A stretch of DNA of 58,915 bases from an uncultured Clostridia bacterium. Lineage in GTDB: Bacteria; Bacillota; Clostridia; Christensenellales; Aristaeellaceae. This document shows positions 15,151 through 24,182 of the stretch, one piece after another. A program made the translations under genes and the position numbers. The stretch spans positions 1-58,915 of the forward strand of contig CAKUCW010000013.1 of assembly GCA_934643825.1 (NCBI GenBank). Reading direction: 5' to 3'. The stretch's first letter is position 1. Each line of letters starts with the position of its first letter. The notes beneath the pieces are model-generated. The model made no database searches, had not been told where the DNA came from, and saw only the letters and a program-made list of their open reading frames with translations.

Positions 15151-17027
15151 GCCTGCTCCGGTTTATTTCCCGGGCGGTTCTTCGCGGGATGATAGGTCGG
15201 AAGGATTTCCGCGATGGCTTCCACCGCACGCTCGTCGTTCTTGTCCTCAACGCACTGCAAAACCTGCATCATGTGGTCATACTGCGCGTCATCGATCTTA
15301 TCCACGTTCGCAACGAAAATCTTCTTGTGCGCCGTGCGGGTCATCTTGTCGCGCTCGGAATCCATCAGCAGTTCTTCGTACAGCTTTTCGCCCGGACGCA
15401 GACCGATGATCTTGATCGGCATATCGACATTCGGCTCATAGCCGTAAGCGCGGATGAGCTTTTCAGCCAAATCCATGATGCGGACAGGTTCGCCCATGTC
15501 CAGCACGAAAATCGATCCGCTCTTGGCGATGCCGCCCGCCTGAAGAACGAGCTGCGCCGCTTCCGGAATGGTCATGAAATAGCGCGTGATGTCCGGATGC
15601 GTGACCGTAACCGGACCGCCGCGGCGAATCTGGCTCTCCATCAGCGGAATCACGCTTCCGTGGCTGCCCAGCACGTTGCCGAACCGAACCGCCATACACT
15701 TCATGTTGGTCTTTTCGCCGTAACGCTGAATCAGCATTTCCGTAATGCGCTTGGTCGCGCCCATGACGTTCGTCGGGTTGACCGCCTTGTCCGTGGAGAG
15801 CTGAACGAGCCGCTCTACGCCGTGCGCACTGGCAGACTCAAGCAGATTGCGCGTGCCGAACACGTTGTTCTTGATGGCTTCCGCGGGGCTGAGTTCCATC
15901 AGCGGCACATGCTTGTGCGCTGCCGCATGGAACACGACCTCGGGATGATACTCGTCAAAGACCTCGTCCAGACGCTGCTTGTCGCGGATCGAGCCAATCA
16001 GCGTGATGACCGGGCAATCCTTGCCGTAGCGCTGGCGCAGGTCATACATCAGCTCATACGCGCAGTTTTCATAGATTTCAAAGATAATGAGCAGCTTCGG
16101 CTTAAAGCGCATGATCTGTCGGCACAGCTCAGAGCCGATCGAGCCGCCGCCGCCCGTGACCATGACCGTCTTTCCGGACAGATAGCCCGCAATGGAGCCC
16201 ATATCCAGCTCAATTTCATCGCGGGAAAGGAAGTCGGAAATATTCAGTTCGCGAATGAATGGCGTCGATTCGCCGCCCGCCACGTCGGTATCCGTCGGTT
16301 CGGAGAACATCCGCGTATGGCAGTGCGTCTGGTTGCAAAGCTCCAGAATCTCCTGCATGCGCTTGCCCGTTCCCAGCGACGGAATCGCAATGATGATCTC
16401 TCGAATGCCATAGCGCGAAACCAGCTTGGGAATATCCTTCGTCGTTCCGCGAACCGGCACGTTCTGAATTCTGAGTCCCTGCTTATTGCGTGCATCATCC
16501 ACCAGAATGACCGGCTTGCCCATGCGCTCGGGGTTCTTGTTGCAGATATTGACGGCATAAGCGCCCGCTTCGCCCGCGCCGACGATCATCACCGGCATCG
16601 CGTCGCCCAGTTCGCTGGATATTCTATCCTTGGAGCAGACGCGCCAGATCATACGGCTTCCGCCGATGGCAATCATCGCCAGCAGCGCCGTCAGAATCAG
16701 CACGCTTCTGAACAGTTCCAAACCAAAGAACTGGTTGATGGCAAGCGTTGCGCCGCAAGCAATCGCGCTGAATACGCAAAGCCTCGCCACATCGCGCACG
16801 CCTGCGTATCTCCACATGATTTGATAAATACCGCCGACGATATAGCACGCCATGTATACGATGACCACCATCGGCAGCGCTTCAAACATCGTGTGCAGAT
16901 GTCTTTCGGGAATATACATTTCAAAGCGCAGTTCCATGCTCAGATATACCGCCGAAATCACCAGCACGATATCCAGCAAAAACATGCCGACTTTTCTCAT
17001 CCATCCCATATTCATCAAACGTTTCAT
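15141..17027 (-). CDS. CapD/PglF-type UDP-sugar 4,6-dehydratase
   Basis: Membrane-bound nucleotide-sugar dehydratase of 628 residues. Four N-terminal membrane helices (about 11-130) are followed by a first nucleotide-binding fold (VMIVGAGEAGAYAV, about 145) and the catalytic short-chain dehydrogenase domain (VMVTGGGGSIGSELCRQ, about 290-570), with STDKAVNPTNVMGATKR as the active-site region typical of PglF/CapD/FlaA1 enzymes. These convert UDP-GlcNAc to a 4-keto-6-deoxy sugar for surface glycans. ATG 17027 has GGAGAG upstream; a GTG one codon earlier is equally possible. The C-terminus QAAG and the stop codon come from a family-1 repeat. A promoter lies at 17135-17164. Confidence 0.9.
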   Translation of the reverse strand: MKRLMNMGWMRKVGMFLLDIVLVISAVYLSMELRFEMYIPERHLHTMFEALPMVVIVYMACYIVGGIYQIMWRYAGVRDVARLCVFSAIACGATLAINQFFGLELFRSVLILTALLAMIAIGGSRMIWRVCSKDRISSELGDAMPVMIVGAGEAGAYAVNICNKNPERMGKPVILVDDARNKQGLRIQNVPVRGTTKDIPKLVSRYGIREIIIAIPSLGTGKRMQEILELCNQTHCHTRMFSEPTDTDVAGGESTPFIRELNISDFLSRDEIELDMGSIAGYLSGKTVMVTGGGGSIGSELCRQIMRFKPKLLIIFEIYENCAYELMYDLRQRYGKDCPVITLIGSIRDKQRLDEVFDEYHPEVVFHAAAHKHVPLMELSPAEAIKNNVFGTRNLLESASAHGVERLVQLSTDKAVNPTNVMGATKRITEMLIQRYGEKTNMKCMAVRFGNVLGSHGSVIPLMESQIRRGGPVTVTHPDITRYFMTIPEAAQLVLQAGGIAKSGSIFVLDMGEPVRIMDLAEKLIRAYGYEPNVDMPIKIIGLRPGEKLYEELLMDSERDKMTRTAHKKIFVANVDKIDDAQYDHMMQVLQCVEDKNDERAVEAIAEILPTYHPAKNRPGNKPEQAAG

Positions 17028-17134
17028 CACTTGTTTCTCTCCATATGCAGGCGCGGATCCGATCCGCGCATAATCAGCTTTCCATTCAAGGGCATCCTTC
17101 GGTCAATCTGACAGCCCTAACTACCTGATTGTAG

Positions 17135-17164
17135 ATTATAACATATTTATGACTTTCTTTTCAA
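17135..17164 (-). promoter_or_regulatory. Promoter of the capD-like gene
   Basis: TTGAAA (17164-17159), 18 nt, TATAAT (17140-17135). The rest of the 17028-17469 gap holds a family-1 repeat and the galK terminator; I see nothing else in it. Confidence 0.65.
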
Positions 17165-17296
17165 GCCTTCTGCGGCATTTCACGCATCATATGAATATCC
17201 GAAAACGCATGCGATTCCCTTTTCCCCATTTTTAAGTCAACCTATCCATTGTCATGCAGACTCCCCTCTCGCCTCCATCCCAACGTTCTCAATATG

Positions 17297-17388
17297 TCTG
17301 AGCCCGTCTTTACCTCCGCCGAAGTCCGCCACGCATCAAAGTCTTGCTCATACGGACGATTTTAGACAATTTCCCACACGTTAAAAAA
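17297..17388 (+). repeat. Family-1 dispersed repeat, single unit
   Basis: Starts with a truncated palindrome (CTGAGCCCG) and continues CTCCGCCGAAGTCCGCCACG, CATCAAAGTCTTGCTCA, TACGGACGATTTT and ACGTTAAAAAA. It lies between the capD-like gene and galK. Confidence 0.75.
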
Positions 17389-17416
17389 CCGCCTCTGTTT
17401 TCCAGAAGCGGTTTGA
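17383..17416 (-). terminator. Terminator of galK
   Basis: Minus-strand stem AAACCGC / GCGGTTT with inner TCTG / CAGA, followed by TTTTTT. It lies about 55 nt after the galK stop. Confidence 0.75.
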
Positions 17417-17469
17417 AATGAACCTATGCGATTCATGCATCAAAGAAGTCCGGATTGCCGGTCTTCTCC

Positions 17470-18747
17470 TTACATTTCCATCATCACAGCGCCTTCCGGG
17501 CGAACCATCAGCGCCGTGCAGCTGCCCGCACCGAACACATCTTCCATCAGGCGCTTGTAGTCCGCAAGCCGTGCCAGCGGCACATACGCCTGAATCGTTC
17601 CGGCGAAGCCGCCGCCGTGTACACGCTGCGCACCGTCGCCCGCGAGGAAACGGCGGCTCAGCTCGATGCCCATCGCCATCTGCTCCTCGGTCGGACGCGC
17701 ATAGACATTCTGAAGCAGCTTCCAGCTGCTCTCGCCCGAACGCTTGACCGCATCAAAGAACGCCGGCAGGTCGCCGCCGCGGATCGCCGCCGCCTGCTCC
17801 AGCACACGCGCATTCTCATCATAGAAGTGCAGTGCACGCAGAACAGCGCGGTCGCCGCAGGCTTTGCGCACCTCGCCGATCCGGCTCTCGACCTCTTCCT
17901 GCGCCACTTCGCGCAGAACCTTCTTGCCGAAATGCGCCGCAACCGCTTCCATTTCCGTGCGGATTGCCGCATAATCATCGGTCAGGTCGCCGTGGTCGCC
18001 GCCGGTATTCACGACGCAGAGCGCGTAACCGTGCGCCGCAAAGTCGCACGCAATGGCTTCCACCTGCGCATCCGCCTCTTTAAAGTCAATGGTGACCATG
18101 CCGCCCACGGAGGACGCCATCTGATCCATCAGTCCGCAGGGCTTGCCGAAATAGATATTCTCAACCTTCTGCGCGATAACGGCGCGGGTCTTGGCGTCCA
18201 CGACGAAGCCATTGTACAGACCGTCGATGATCGCGCCGATCAGCACTTCAAACGCCGCCGAAGAGGACAGTCCGCTTCCGCGAAGCACGGAACTGGAAAC
18301 GGTCGCCCGGAATCCGCCGATCTTGTAGCCCATATCCTTCATCACAGCCGCCGTGCCGCGAATCAGGGAGAACGTCGTTCCAAAGTCCGCCTCGCGAACC
18401 TCGAAGCTGTCCAGCGTGACGGTGATCGGCGCAAAGCCCTCGCTGTCCACGACGATCTTGTTGTCATCCGTCTTGCTTACACATGCGATGGTATCCAGAT
18501 CAACCGCCGCCGCCAGCACGCGTCCGTTGTTATGGTCGGTATGGTTGCCGCCAATCTCCGTACGACCCGGCGCGGAGAAGAAGTACAATCCGCCATTCTG
18601 CTTGCCAAATCGCGCTTCAAAGCGTTCAACCAGCTTGCCGTAACGTGCCTTTTGCCGTGCGAGAACATCCTCTCCCGCGCCATAAAGCGTCGCCACGCGT
18701 GCGGCAAACACTTCCGACTTCTGATACGCAGCCCACTGCTCGTTCAT
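17470..18747 (-). CDS. galK: Galactokinase
   Basis: GHMP-family kinase that phosphorylates galactose at C1 (Leloir pathway). The 425-residue protein has the substrate-binding signature APGRTEIGGNHTDHNNG (about 60-75; clostridial enzymes carry GGNHTDH where others have GEHTDY), the ATP-binding LRGSGLSSSAAFEVL (about 150) and the C-terminal GGGFAGTIQAYVP. ATG 18747 is preferred because GGAGG lies 8 nt upstream. No galT or galE is adjacent, so it is a single-gene unit with its own consensus promoter and terminator. Confidence 0.95.
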   Translation of the reverse strand: MNEQWAAYQKSEVFAARVATLYGAGEDVLARQKARYGKLVERFEARFGKQNGGLYFFSAPGRTEIGGNHTDHNNGRVLAAAVDLDTIACVSKTDDNKIVVDSEGFAPITVTLDSFEVREADFGTTFSLIRGTAAVMKDMGYKIGGFRATVSSSVLRGSGLSSSAAFEVLIGAIIDGLYNGFVVDAKTRAVIAQKVENIYFGKPCGLMDQMASSVGGMVTIDFKEADAQVEAIACDFAAHGYALCVVNTGGDHGDLTDDYAAIRTEMEAVAAHFGKKVLREVAQEEVESRIGEVRKACGDRAVLRALHFYDENARVLEQAAAIRGGDLPAFFDAVKRSGESSWKLLQNVYARPTEEQMAMGIELSRRFLAGDGAQRVHGGGFAGTIQAYVPLARLADYKRLMEDVFGAGSCTALMVRPEGAVMMEM

Positions 18748-18801
18748 CTCTCGTTCCTCCATATTCATGCGGGACTTTGCCCAGCGTTCTATGTTAACTC
18801 T

Positions 18802-18830
18802 ATTATTGCCGTTTTTCGCCGCTTTGTCAA
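18802..18830 (-). promoter_or_regulatory. Promoter of galK
   Basis: TTGACA (18830-18825), 17 nt, AATAAT (18807-18802), 55 nt before the start codon. Confidence 0.75.
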
Positions 18831-18847
18831 TAGAATTGAATTTAACC

Positions 18848-18876
18848 TTGCTGAAAGCGTTCATATTTGCTATACT
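18848..18876 (+). promoter_or_regulatory. Promoter of the histidine phosphatase gene
   Basis: TTGCTG (18848-18853), 17 nt, TATACT (18871-18876). It is divergent from the galK promoter. Confidence 0.6.
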
Positions 18877-18951
18877 TTGTGAAAGGTGTGGGCAGAAAAA
18901 AGCCCGTCATCCAGCAAAAAACAAAATTAACGTATATTTTCGGAGGCCGAT

Positions 18952-19596
18952 ATGCTCATTTTTCTGCTCCGTCACGGTTTAACCGATTGGAACGCCGCCC
19001 ACCGTTGCCAGGGCACAACCGATATTCCGCTCAATGCCGAGGGCATCGCGCAGGCGCAGACGCTTGCCGCTCGTTGTGCATCGCTGTCCATCGAGCGCGT
19101 GTATCACAGTCCGCTGATCCGTGCGGCAAAGACGGCAGAATTCGTCGCCGACGCCTGTCATGCGCCGCTGATCCCCTGCGATGACCTGCGCGAAGTCTGT
19201 CTGGGCGTCTTTCAGGGGCTGACCCGCGAGCAGTCGCAGGCGGCGTATCCGGCAGAAGCTACCGCATACTTTTCCGATCCGGAGAGTGTCATTCCGCCGA
19301 ACGGAGAAAGCGTGCCCGCTGTTCAGCGCCGCGCCTTCGCCGCACTTGAAGCGGCGGAAAAAGACGCCGCCGGCTGCCGACGCATCGCGCTCGTTTCCCA
19401 CGGCGTAACGATCAAAACGCTCATCTGCTCCATCATGGACATGCCGCTCGATCGGTTTTCCCACTTCGACATCAGCAATTGCTCCATTTCCGTGATCGAA
19501 AGCACGAACGGCAAGCGCCGTCTTCTGACGCTCAACGATCTCTCTCATTTCGGCGATTCCTATGCAACGGCAGAAAAAACGCGCCTGCTTATGTGA
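18952..19596 (+). CDS. Histidine phosphatase (phosphoglycerate mutase-like)
   Basis: A 214-residue member of histidine phosphatase branch 1. LLRHGLTDWN near the start contains the catalytic RHG (His8); the second histidine is in VSHGVTIKTLI (about 150). It also has the family segment CQGTTDIPLNAEGIAQA. GGAGG precedes the ATG. Members include cobalamin and sugar-phosphate phosphatases; no cobalamin gene is nearby, so the substrate is unknown. Confidence 0.9.
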   Translation: MLIFLLRHGLTDWNAAHRCQGTTDIPLNAEGIAQAQTLAARCASLSIERVYHSPLIRAAKTAEFVADACHAPLIPCDDLREVCLGVFQGLTREQSQAAYPAEATAYFSDPESVIPPNGESVPAVQRRAFAALEAAEKDAAGCRRIALVSHGVTIKTLICSIMDMPLDRFSHFDISNCSISVIESTNGKRRLLTLNDLSHFGDSYATAEKTRLLM

Positions 19597-19633
19597 TTAT
19601 TCGTTCATTTTATAAACTTTTTAGTCAAACCGC

Positions 19634-19662
19634 TTGACTTTTATCGTCAATCGGTTTATGAT
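19634..19662 (+). promoter_or_regulatory. Promoter of the second MarR gene
   Basis: TTGACT (19634-19639), 17 nt, TATGAT (19657-19662). Confidence 0.75.
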
Positions 19663-19672
19663 AAGCAACGTT

Positions 19673-19687
19673 GTTCACTTTGTGAAC
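19673..19687. promoter_or_regulatory. Palindromic operator candidate
   Basis: GTTCAC-TTT-GTGAAC, 10 nt after the -10 box and upstream of the ribosome site. This is a natural autorepressor site for the following MarR protein. Confidence 0.5.
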
Positions 19688-19708
19688 TTTCAAGGAGGTT
19701 TTTCCCCC

Positions 19709-20161
19709 ATGTCATTCACTCCGACCACCGGCGACCGCCTGCTCTCCGCATGGCTGTCTCTCACCTCTACGCTTTGGAACAAGCGCCTGGTTTCCGACCT
19801 GACCTATAACGAAGCGCATGTGCTGGGCATCCTTCTGCGCAAAAAGGGCAGCCCTATTCCCTGCACCGCAACCATGCTCATTCAATATACCCGCCTGCTC
19901 AAGAGCCAGATGAACAAGCTCCTGACCACGCTGGAAAACAAGGGCTATATCACCCGCACCCGCAGCAGCGAGGATAAGCGCGTCATTCTGATTGCGCTGA
20001 CCGAAGCGGGCGAAGCCGCTTATCTCGCCGAACACGCGCATGTCGAAGCGATTGTCAGCCAGCTGATTGCGCAGATTGGCGAAGATAAAGCTCAGGCGCT
20101 TACGCAGGGCATCAACGAAACCGTCGCCGCATTGGAGAACATCCTTGAATCCCCCGAATAA
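19709..20161 (+). CDS. MarR-family transcriptional regulator
   Basis: A 150-residue winged-helix protein. TYNEAHVLGILLRKKG, TRLLKSQMNKLLTTLENKGYITRTRSSEDKRVILIALTEAG (about 35-115) carries the recognition helix and the DKR wing. The start at 19709 has AAGGAGG 10 nt upstream. degV follows 23 nt later with no terminator between, so the two are probably cotranscribed. A palindrome at 19673-19687 is a likely autoregulatory site. Confidence 0.92.
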   Translation: MSFTPTTGDRLLSAWLSLTSTLWNKRLVSDLTYNEAHVLGILLRKKGSPIPCTATMLIQYTRLLKSQMNKLLTTLENKGYITRTRSSEDKRVILIALTEAGEAAYLAEHAHVEAIVSQLIAQIGEDKAQALTQGINETVAALENILESPE

Positions 20162-20184
20162 CGCATAGGAAAGGAACTCCAATC

Positions 20185-21027
20185 ATGATCCGCATCATCA
20201 CCGATTCCGCCGCTGATTTTACGCAGGAAGAACTGCGCCGACTGGATATCCGCTGTGTCCCGATGACCATTTCGTTTTCCGATGAAACCTATCGGGACGG
20301 CGTCGATTTGACGTCTGAAACTTTCTGGCAGCGCATGCAGGCAGGCGAAACGCCAAAGACCTCTCAGCCCTCGCCGGACGCCTTTCTCTCTGAATTTGAG
20401 GATGCCAAGTCCTGCGGCGACAGCGTGATCTGCATTTTGATTTCGACCGCGCTCTCCGGGACTTTGCAAAGCGCCATGATTGCGCGGGATATGGCGGAAG
20501 ACGATTCGATTCAGATTATCGACACCCTCTCTGCCGCGGCGGGCGAGCGCCTGCTCGTGCTTCAGGCATGCAAGCTCCGCGACGAAGGCAGGGACGCGCA
20601 GTCCATCGCCGCCGAGCTGGTTGAGCTCGTTCCGCGTGTGCGCATTTTCGCCTGTCTGGATACCCTTGAATATCTGGCACGCGGCGGGCGTATCCCCAAG
20701 GCGGCGGCAGGCGTAGGCATGCTCGTCAAGCTCAAACCCATTGTCACCGTCAGCCGCGAGGGACTGGTCGAAATGGCAGGCAAAGCCATCGGGCGTCACC
20801 GCGCAGGCGACACTTTAATCCGCATGACTCAGGAATCCGGCATCGACGAAGGCTATCCGGTTCTGCCGCTTTACACCTGTATCCCGGAAAACTGCTTGGC
20901 GTTTCTTCGTCAGGCGTCGCAGGCAGGAATTTCCTGCGACGCGGAACAGGCGATCGCCATCGGCTCGACCATCGGCACACATATCGGTCCGGGCGCATTC
21001 GGACTGGCATTTATCGCAAAAGCGTAA
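20185..21027 (+). CDS. DegV-family fatty-acid-binding protein
   Basis: A 280-residue DegV protein. The N-terminus IRIITDSAADFTQEELRRLDIRCVPM, then TSQPSPDAFLSEFE and ISTALSGTLQSAMIA, are family signatures, and FACLDTLEYLARGGRIPKAAAGVGMLVKLKPIV is the second domain. Such proteins (FakB) hand fatty acids to the FakA kinase for phospholipid synthesis; no fakA is in this window. It probably forms an operon with the upstream MarR gene, which would make lipid-responsive control plausible. It ends at a strong shared terminator. Confidence 0.94.
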   Translation: MIRIITDSAADFTQEELRRLDIRCVPMTISFSDETYRDGVDLTSETFWQRMQAGETPKTSQPSPDAFLSEFEDAKSCGDSVICILISTALSGTLQSAMIARDMAEDDSIQIIDTLSAAAGERLLVLQACKLRDEGRDAQSIAAELVELVPRVRIFACLDTLEYLARGGRIPKAAAGVGMLVKLKPIVTVSREGLVEMAGKAIGRHRAGDTLIRMTQESGIDEGYPVLPLYTCIPENCLAFLRQASQAGISCDAEQAIAIGSTIGTHIGPGAFGLAFIAKA

Positions 21028-21075
21028 TCAGAATCCGCTCTCGCGGTCGCTCTTACGCAATAGCCTTATCACACA

Positions 21076-21126
21076 AAAAGCAGCTTACGGCATTCTGACA
21101 CGCAGAATCCGTAAGCTGCTTTTTTC
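21076..21126. terminator. Bidirectional terminator
   Basis: Long stem AAAAAGCAGCTTACGG...CCGTAAGCTGCTTTTT with inner ATTCTG / CAGAAT. It serves degV (+) and the convergent Gx-transporter operon (-). Confidence 0.9.
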
Positions 21127-21186
21127 TGATTCATTTTTTAAGTCCTGAACCGAAGGAGAACCGCGGAAAGCCGCGCCTCATCCGCC

Positions 21187-21696
21187 TTATTTCTTCTCCA
21201 GCACTTTCAGGTGCTTCATGACCATCTGTGCGACAACGCCGGTCAAAACGCCCGTTACAACACCCGAAACCATCAAAATCGGCAGATAGGTGACCAGCAG
21301 CTGCGGCGTGTTCAGCATGACGACTGCCATCAGAATCTGACCCACATTGAAGAACACCGCGCCCAATGCGCTCACGCCGATGATGCTGATTCCTTTCATG
21401 CGGCTCAGCAGGATCATCGCCAGCAGCGACATCACGCCGCCGGCAAGCGAATAGAACATCGCGCTCATGTTGGTATAAATGACCCAGCTCATCAGCGCCT
21501 TGAGCAGCATCAGCACGATGGACTGCTTGATCCCCAGCATATACAGCGCATAAAGCAGAACAGAGTTCGCCAAGCCGAGTTTGATGCCCGGAATAGCTGC
21601 GGTCAGCGGGAATTGGCGCTCGATCAAGCCAAGCACCAGCATCAGGCTGGTCAAAAGCCCGGAAACCGCAACCCTCTGGGCGCTCTTGTTACGCAT
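21187..21696 (-). CDS. Gx transporter family protein (HepS-I domain)
   Basis: A 169-residue membrane protein with about five helices, of the family once called heptaprenyl diphosphate synthase component I and now Gx transporter. Recognisable parts are LTSLMLVLGLIERQFPLTAAIPGIKLGLANSVLLYALY and FYSLAGGVMSLLAM. It lies directly downstream of a NusG_II protein, a pair conserved in Clostridia and often linked to ApbE-type flavin chemistry; an apbE gene lies at 30.1 kb. The substrate is not established. Confidence 0.9.
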   Translation of the reverse strand: MRNKSAQRVAVSGLLTSLMLVLGLIERQFPLTAAIPGIKLGLANSVLLYALYMLGIKQSIVLMLLKALMSWVIYTNMSAMFYSLAGGVMSLLAMILLSRMKGISIIGVSALGAVFFNVGQILMAVVMLNTPQLLVTYLPILMVSGVVTGVLTGVVAQMVMKHLKVLEKK

Positions 21697-21715
21697 GAAT
21701 CTCCCTCTTTTCAGC

Positions 21716-22336
21716 TTATTTGTCGGCAGGGACCATTTCGATCGTCACCTGATTGGGCAGGCAGATGATCCATGTGCCCAGAATGCGCTCGTTGTAGTTG
21801 TCCAGCGTGATCGTTCCCTCGCCGATGCAGTCCTGATTTTCACAGGTGGAATACTCCATATCTACGGAATCCGGCGTGATGCGAATCTTGTTGATCTCGC
21901 CGTTCTCCTGACGGATGGTGATGATCTTATCTCTGTCCATCGGAATGGGATCGCCATACTGACGCCCGCCGACCGTGATGATGACATGACCCTTGACCTC
22001 TTCCGTCTGCGGCACAGGCATGGGTCCCATCATGTTCGCGGATTCCGGTGCTTTCGTCGTTTCCGCAGTCGGCTCAACCGTCACTTCAATCGGCGCAGAT
22101 GCTTCCGCGGTCGGCATAGCCGTCGCCTCAGCCGATGCGGTTTCTTCCGGAACAGCAGTCGGCTCGGCAGAGGCTTCCGGCGTCGCGTCCAGATACTCGA
22201 CTGCGTCCGGCGCGAGGGTCACGTCCGCCGTCTTCCGGCTCAGATCCGTCTTCGGCATAAACCGCGACACGATAAACAAAACCACCGCAATCAGCAAAAT
22301 GGCGACGATGATCAGGCTGTCCTTCTTCTTGAACAT
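21716..22336 (-). CDS. NusG domain II-containing protein
   Basis: A 206-residue protein with a membrane anchor (about 8-27), an acidic Ala/Thr/Glu/Pro-rich linker (about 45-105) and a C-terminal NusG_II domain (about 115-205: VIITVGGRQYGDPIPM, MEYSTCENQDCIGEGTI, IICLPNQVTIEMV). The two Cys in CENQDC are typical. It is exported, not a transcription factor. It is 20 nt upstream of the Gx-transporter gene and 3 nt after rsfS. Confidence 0.88.
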   Translation of the reverse strand: MFKKKDSLIIVAILLIAVVLFIVSRFMPKTDLSRKTADVTLAPDAVEYLDATPEASAEPTAVPEETASAEATAMPTAEASAPIEVTVEPTAETTKAPESANMMGPMPVPQTEEVKGHVIITVGGRQYGDPIPMDRDKIITIRQENGEINKIRITPDSVDMEYSTCENQDCIGEGTITLDNYNERILGTWIICLPNQVTIEMVPADK

Positions 22337-22339
22337 CGT

Positions 22340-22711
22340 TTACTCCTCGCTCTTTTCGTCCGCGTCAAACGCCAGTTCGATTTCGTTGGTGCCGTTGCTC
22401 CAGAGGCGCTCCAGCTGATAGTATTCACGATCCTGCTCGTGGAAAATATGCACCATCACATCGCCGTAATCCAGCACGCACCAGCGTCCCTCGGTGATGC
22501 CTTCACGGCGGCGGGCAAACACATCGTGCTTCGCCAGTTCTTCCTCAACCTGCTCGGCAAGCGCCTTGACCTGCGGAACGGAACGACCCGACGCGATGAC
22601 CATATAATCGGTGATCACGGTCATTTCGTCCACCTTGAGCGCCACGATATCCTTGCCGCGCTTGTCGTCCAGCGCCTTAGCCGCAGCCAGCGCAATTTCT
22701 CTCTGATCCAT
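22340..22711 (-). CDS. rsfS: Ribosome silencing factor RsfS
   Basis: A 123-residue RsfS/YbeB protein that binds uL14 and blocks subunit joining under starvation. Signatures are AAAKALDDKRGKDIVALKVDEMTVITDYMVIASG and WCVLDYGDVMVHIFHEQDREYYQLERLW. ATG 22711 has GAGGAGG upstream. It follows nadD-yqeK, the usual order in Bacillota. Confidence 0.96.
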   Translation of the reverse strand: MDQREIALAAAKALDDKRGKDIVALKVDEMTVITDYMVIASGRSVPQVKALAEQVEEELAKHDVFARRREGITEGRWCVLDYGDVMVHIFHEQDREYYQLERLWSNGTNEIELAFDADEKSEE

Positions 22712-22844
22712 GTTTTTTGTTTCCTCCTCTATGTTCAAGCTGTTGTTTAAGCCCCGTCCGCATGGATTCATGCTGTCCATTTCTTTTAAAAAGGGTTCGG
22801 AGCCTTTATCGGTACGCGAAAGCTGTCGTTTGAACGCCAGCCTG

Positions 22845-24035
22845 TCAGCACTCCGTCTTCGCTAATTCCGGCTCATATTCAAGCAATGCGGCGAGTGTAT
22901 CGGGGTGAAGCGGCTTTTCCTGCTCGCGCACATGCTCAAGCGTCGTGCGCAGCGCCGTGTGCATCGCCTCATCCAGATTCGTCCTGCACAGCTCTCTCAG
23001 CTTTTCAAGCCCCGGATACGGCTTGCGGCTTGGCTCGATCATGTCCGCCAGATAGACGATCTTTTCGAGCTTCGTCATGTTCGCATGCCCCGTTGTATGC
23101 CAGCGGATTGCGCCCAGCACCTGAGGATCCGTTACGCCGTAAACAGCTTCTGCAAGGTGCATGCCCGCGACCGAATGCATCAACGCCTTGGATTCCTTCA
23201 TCACCGGGTCGAGCTTTTCTCCCTTGGCGGCTTTCACCATCTGCGAAAGCGGCAGGCATTTTGCGCAGTCATGCAGCAACCCGGCGAGCGCCGCCTTTTC
23301 CTCGTCCTCTCCGAAACAACGCGCCATCTCCCTTGCGGTTGCTTCCACACCAAGGGTATGGGCAAAGCGCTGTTCATCGAGTGCTTTTTTCAGCTTATAT
23401 ATCATTTTTTCGCGTTTCATCCATTCAGCTCCATCCGGTTCCAGATAAAGATTATGCGCATGGATGTACGCTTCAACGGCTTGCGGCACCAGCCCCGTCA
23501 GGCTCTGCCCCGCCCTGACCCGCTCACGGATGAGCGTAGAAGAAACATCCATCTTTCTTGCATTCAAAAACGCAATATCCGCACCGCGCTCCGTCCAGAG
23601 CCCTGCCAAAGACGCGACATCCTCTGACGTTTCTCCCTCGCGCATCATCACAAGGAACCGACAGCGCTCGATCACCTTGTCAACCTGATGCCATGTTCCC
23701 AGTGCGCGAAGGGTGTCCGCCCCAATGAGGTAGATCAACTCGCAGTCCGGCATTTTTGCATGCAGATTTGCCAATGTATCGACCGTATAGATCACGCCGT
23801 CCCGGTCGATCTCCTCTCGGGAAACCGACATGCCCGGCTCGTTTTCGATGGCAAGCTCGACCATACGCAGTCGATCAAATTTATCCGCAAGCCCGTCATG
23901 CTTATGCGGCGGGTTGCCCGTCGGCAAAAAAAGCACGCTGTCCACGCTTCCGCTTTCAAGCGCAGCCCTTGCCAAATACACATGCCCGCAATGAATGGGG
24001 TTAAAACTGCCGCCCATCAAACCGATTCTCGGCAT
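22845..24035 (-). CDS. nadD: NadD-YqeK fusion
   Basis: A 396-residue bifunctional protein. Residues 1 to about 200 are nicotinate-nucleotide adenylyltransferase (GGSFNPIHCGHVYLA with the HxGH motif, then LIGADTLRALGTWH and VSSTLIRERVRAGQSL). Residues about 210-390 are a YqeK-type HD phosphohydrolase (HTLGVEATAREM, LAGLLHDCAKCLPLS, AIRWHTTGHANM, YLADMIEPSRK), a family that cleaves Ap4A symmetrically. In most Bacillota these are separate adjacent genes. The reading frame is continuous between them. ATG 24035 follows AAGGAGG. Confidence 0.95.
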   Translation of the reverse strand: MPRIGLMGGSFNPIHCGHVYLARAALESGSVDSVLFLPTGNPPHKHDGLADKFDRLRMVELAIENEPGMSVSREEIDRDGVIYTVDTLANLHAKMPDCELIYLIGADTLRALGTWHQVDKVIERCRFLVMMREGETSEDVASLAGLWTERGADIAFLNARKMDVSSTLIRERVRAGQSLTGLVPQAVEAYIHAHNLYLEPDGAEWMKREKMIYKLKKALDEQRFAHTLGVEATAREMARCFGEDEEKAALAGLLHDCAKCLPLSQMVKAAKGEKLDPVMKESKALMHSVAGMHLAEAVYGVTDPQVLGAIRWHTTGHANMTKLEKIVYLADMIEPSRKPYPGLEKLRELCRTNLDEAMHTALRTTLEHVREQEKPLHPDTLAALLEYEPELAKTEC

Positions 24036-24182
24036 TGCCTTTTCCTCCTTCTTCACGCAAAACAGCACATGATGTATCATTATATCAAATTTTCAGCGCT
24101 CCGAAAAGGGGAAACCGTATACATTTTAAAAAAAGAGCAAAATCTAAAGCTATCAACCCGTTTTCCCGGGAGGTTTTCCGAC

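Noticed and set aside
15129..17111. A 660-codon open frame on the plus strand
   Set aside because: Antisense to the CapD-like dehydratase and rich in Arg/His with no recognisable motif.
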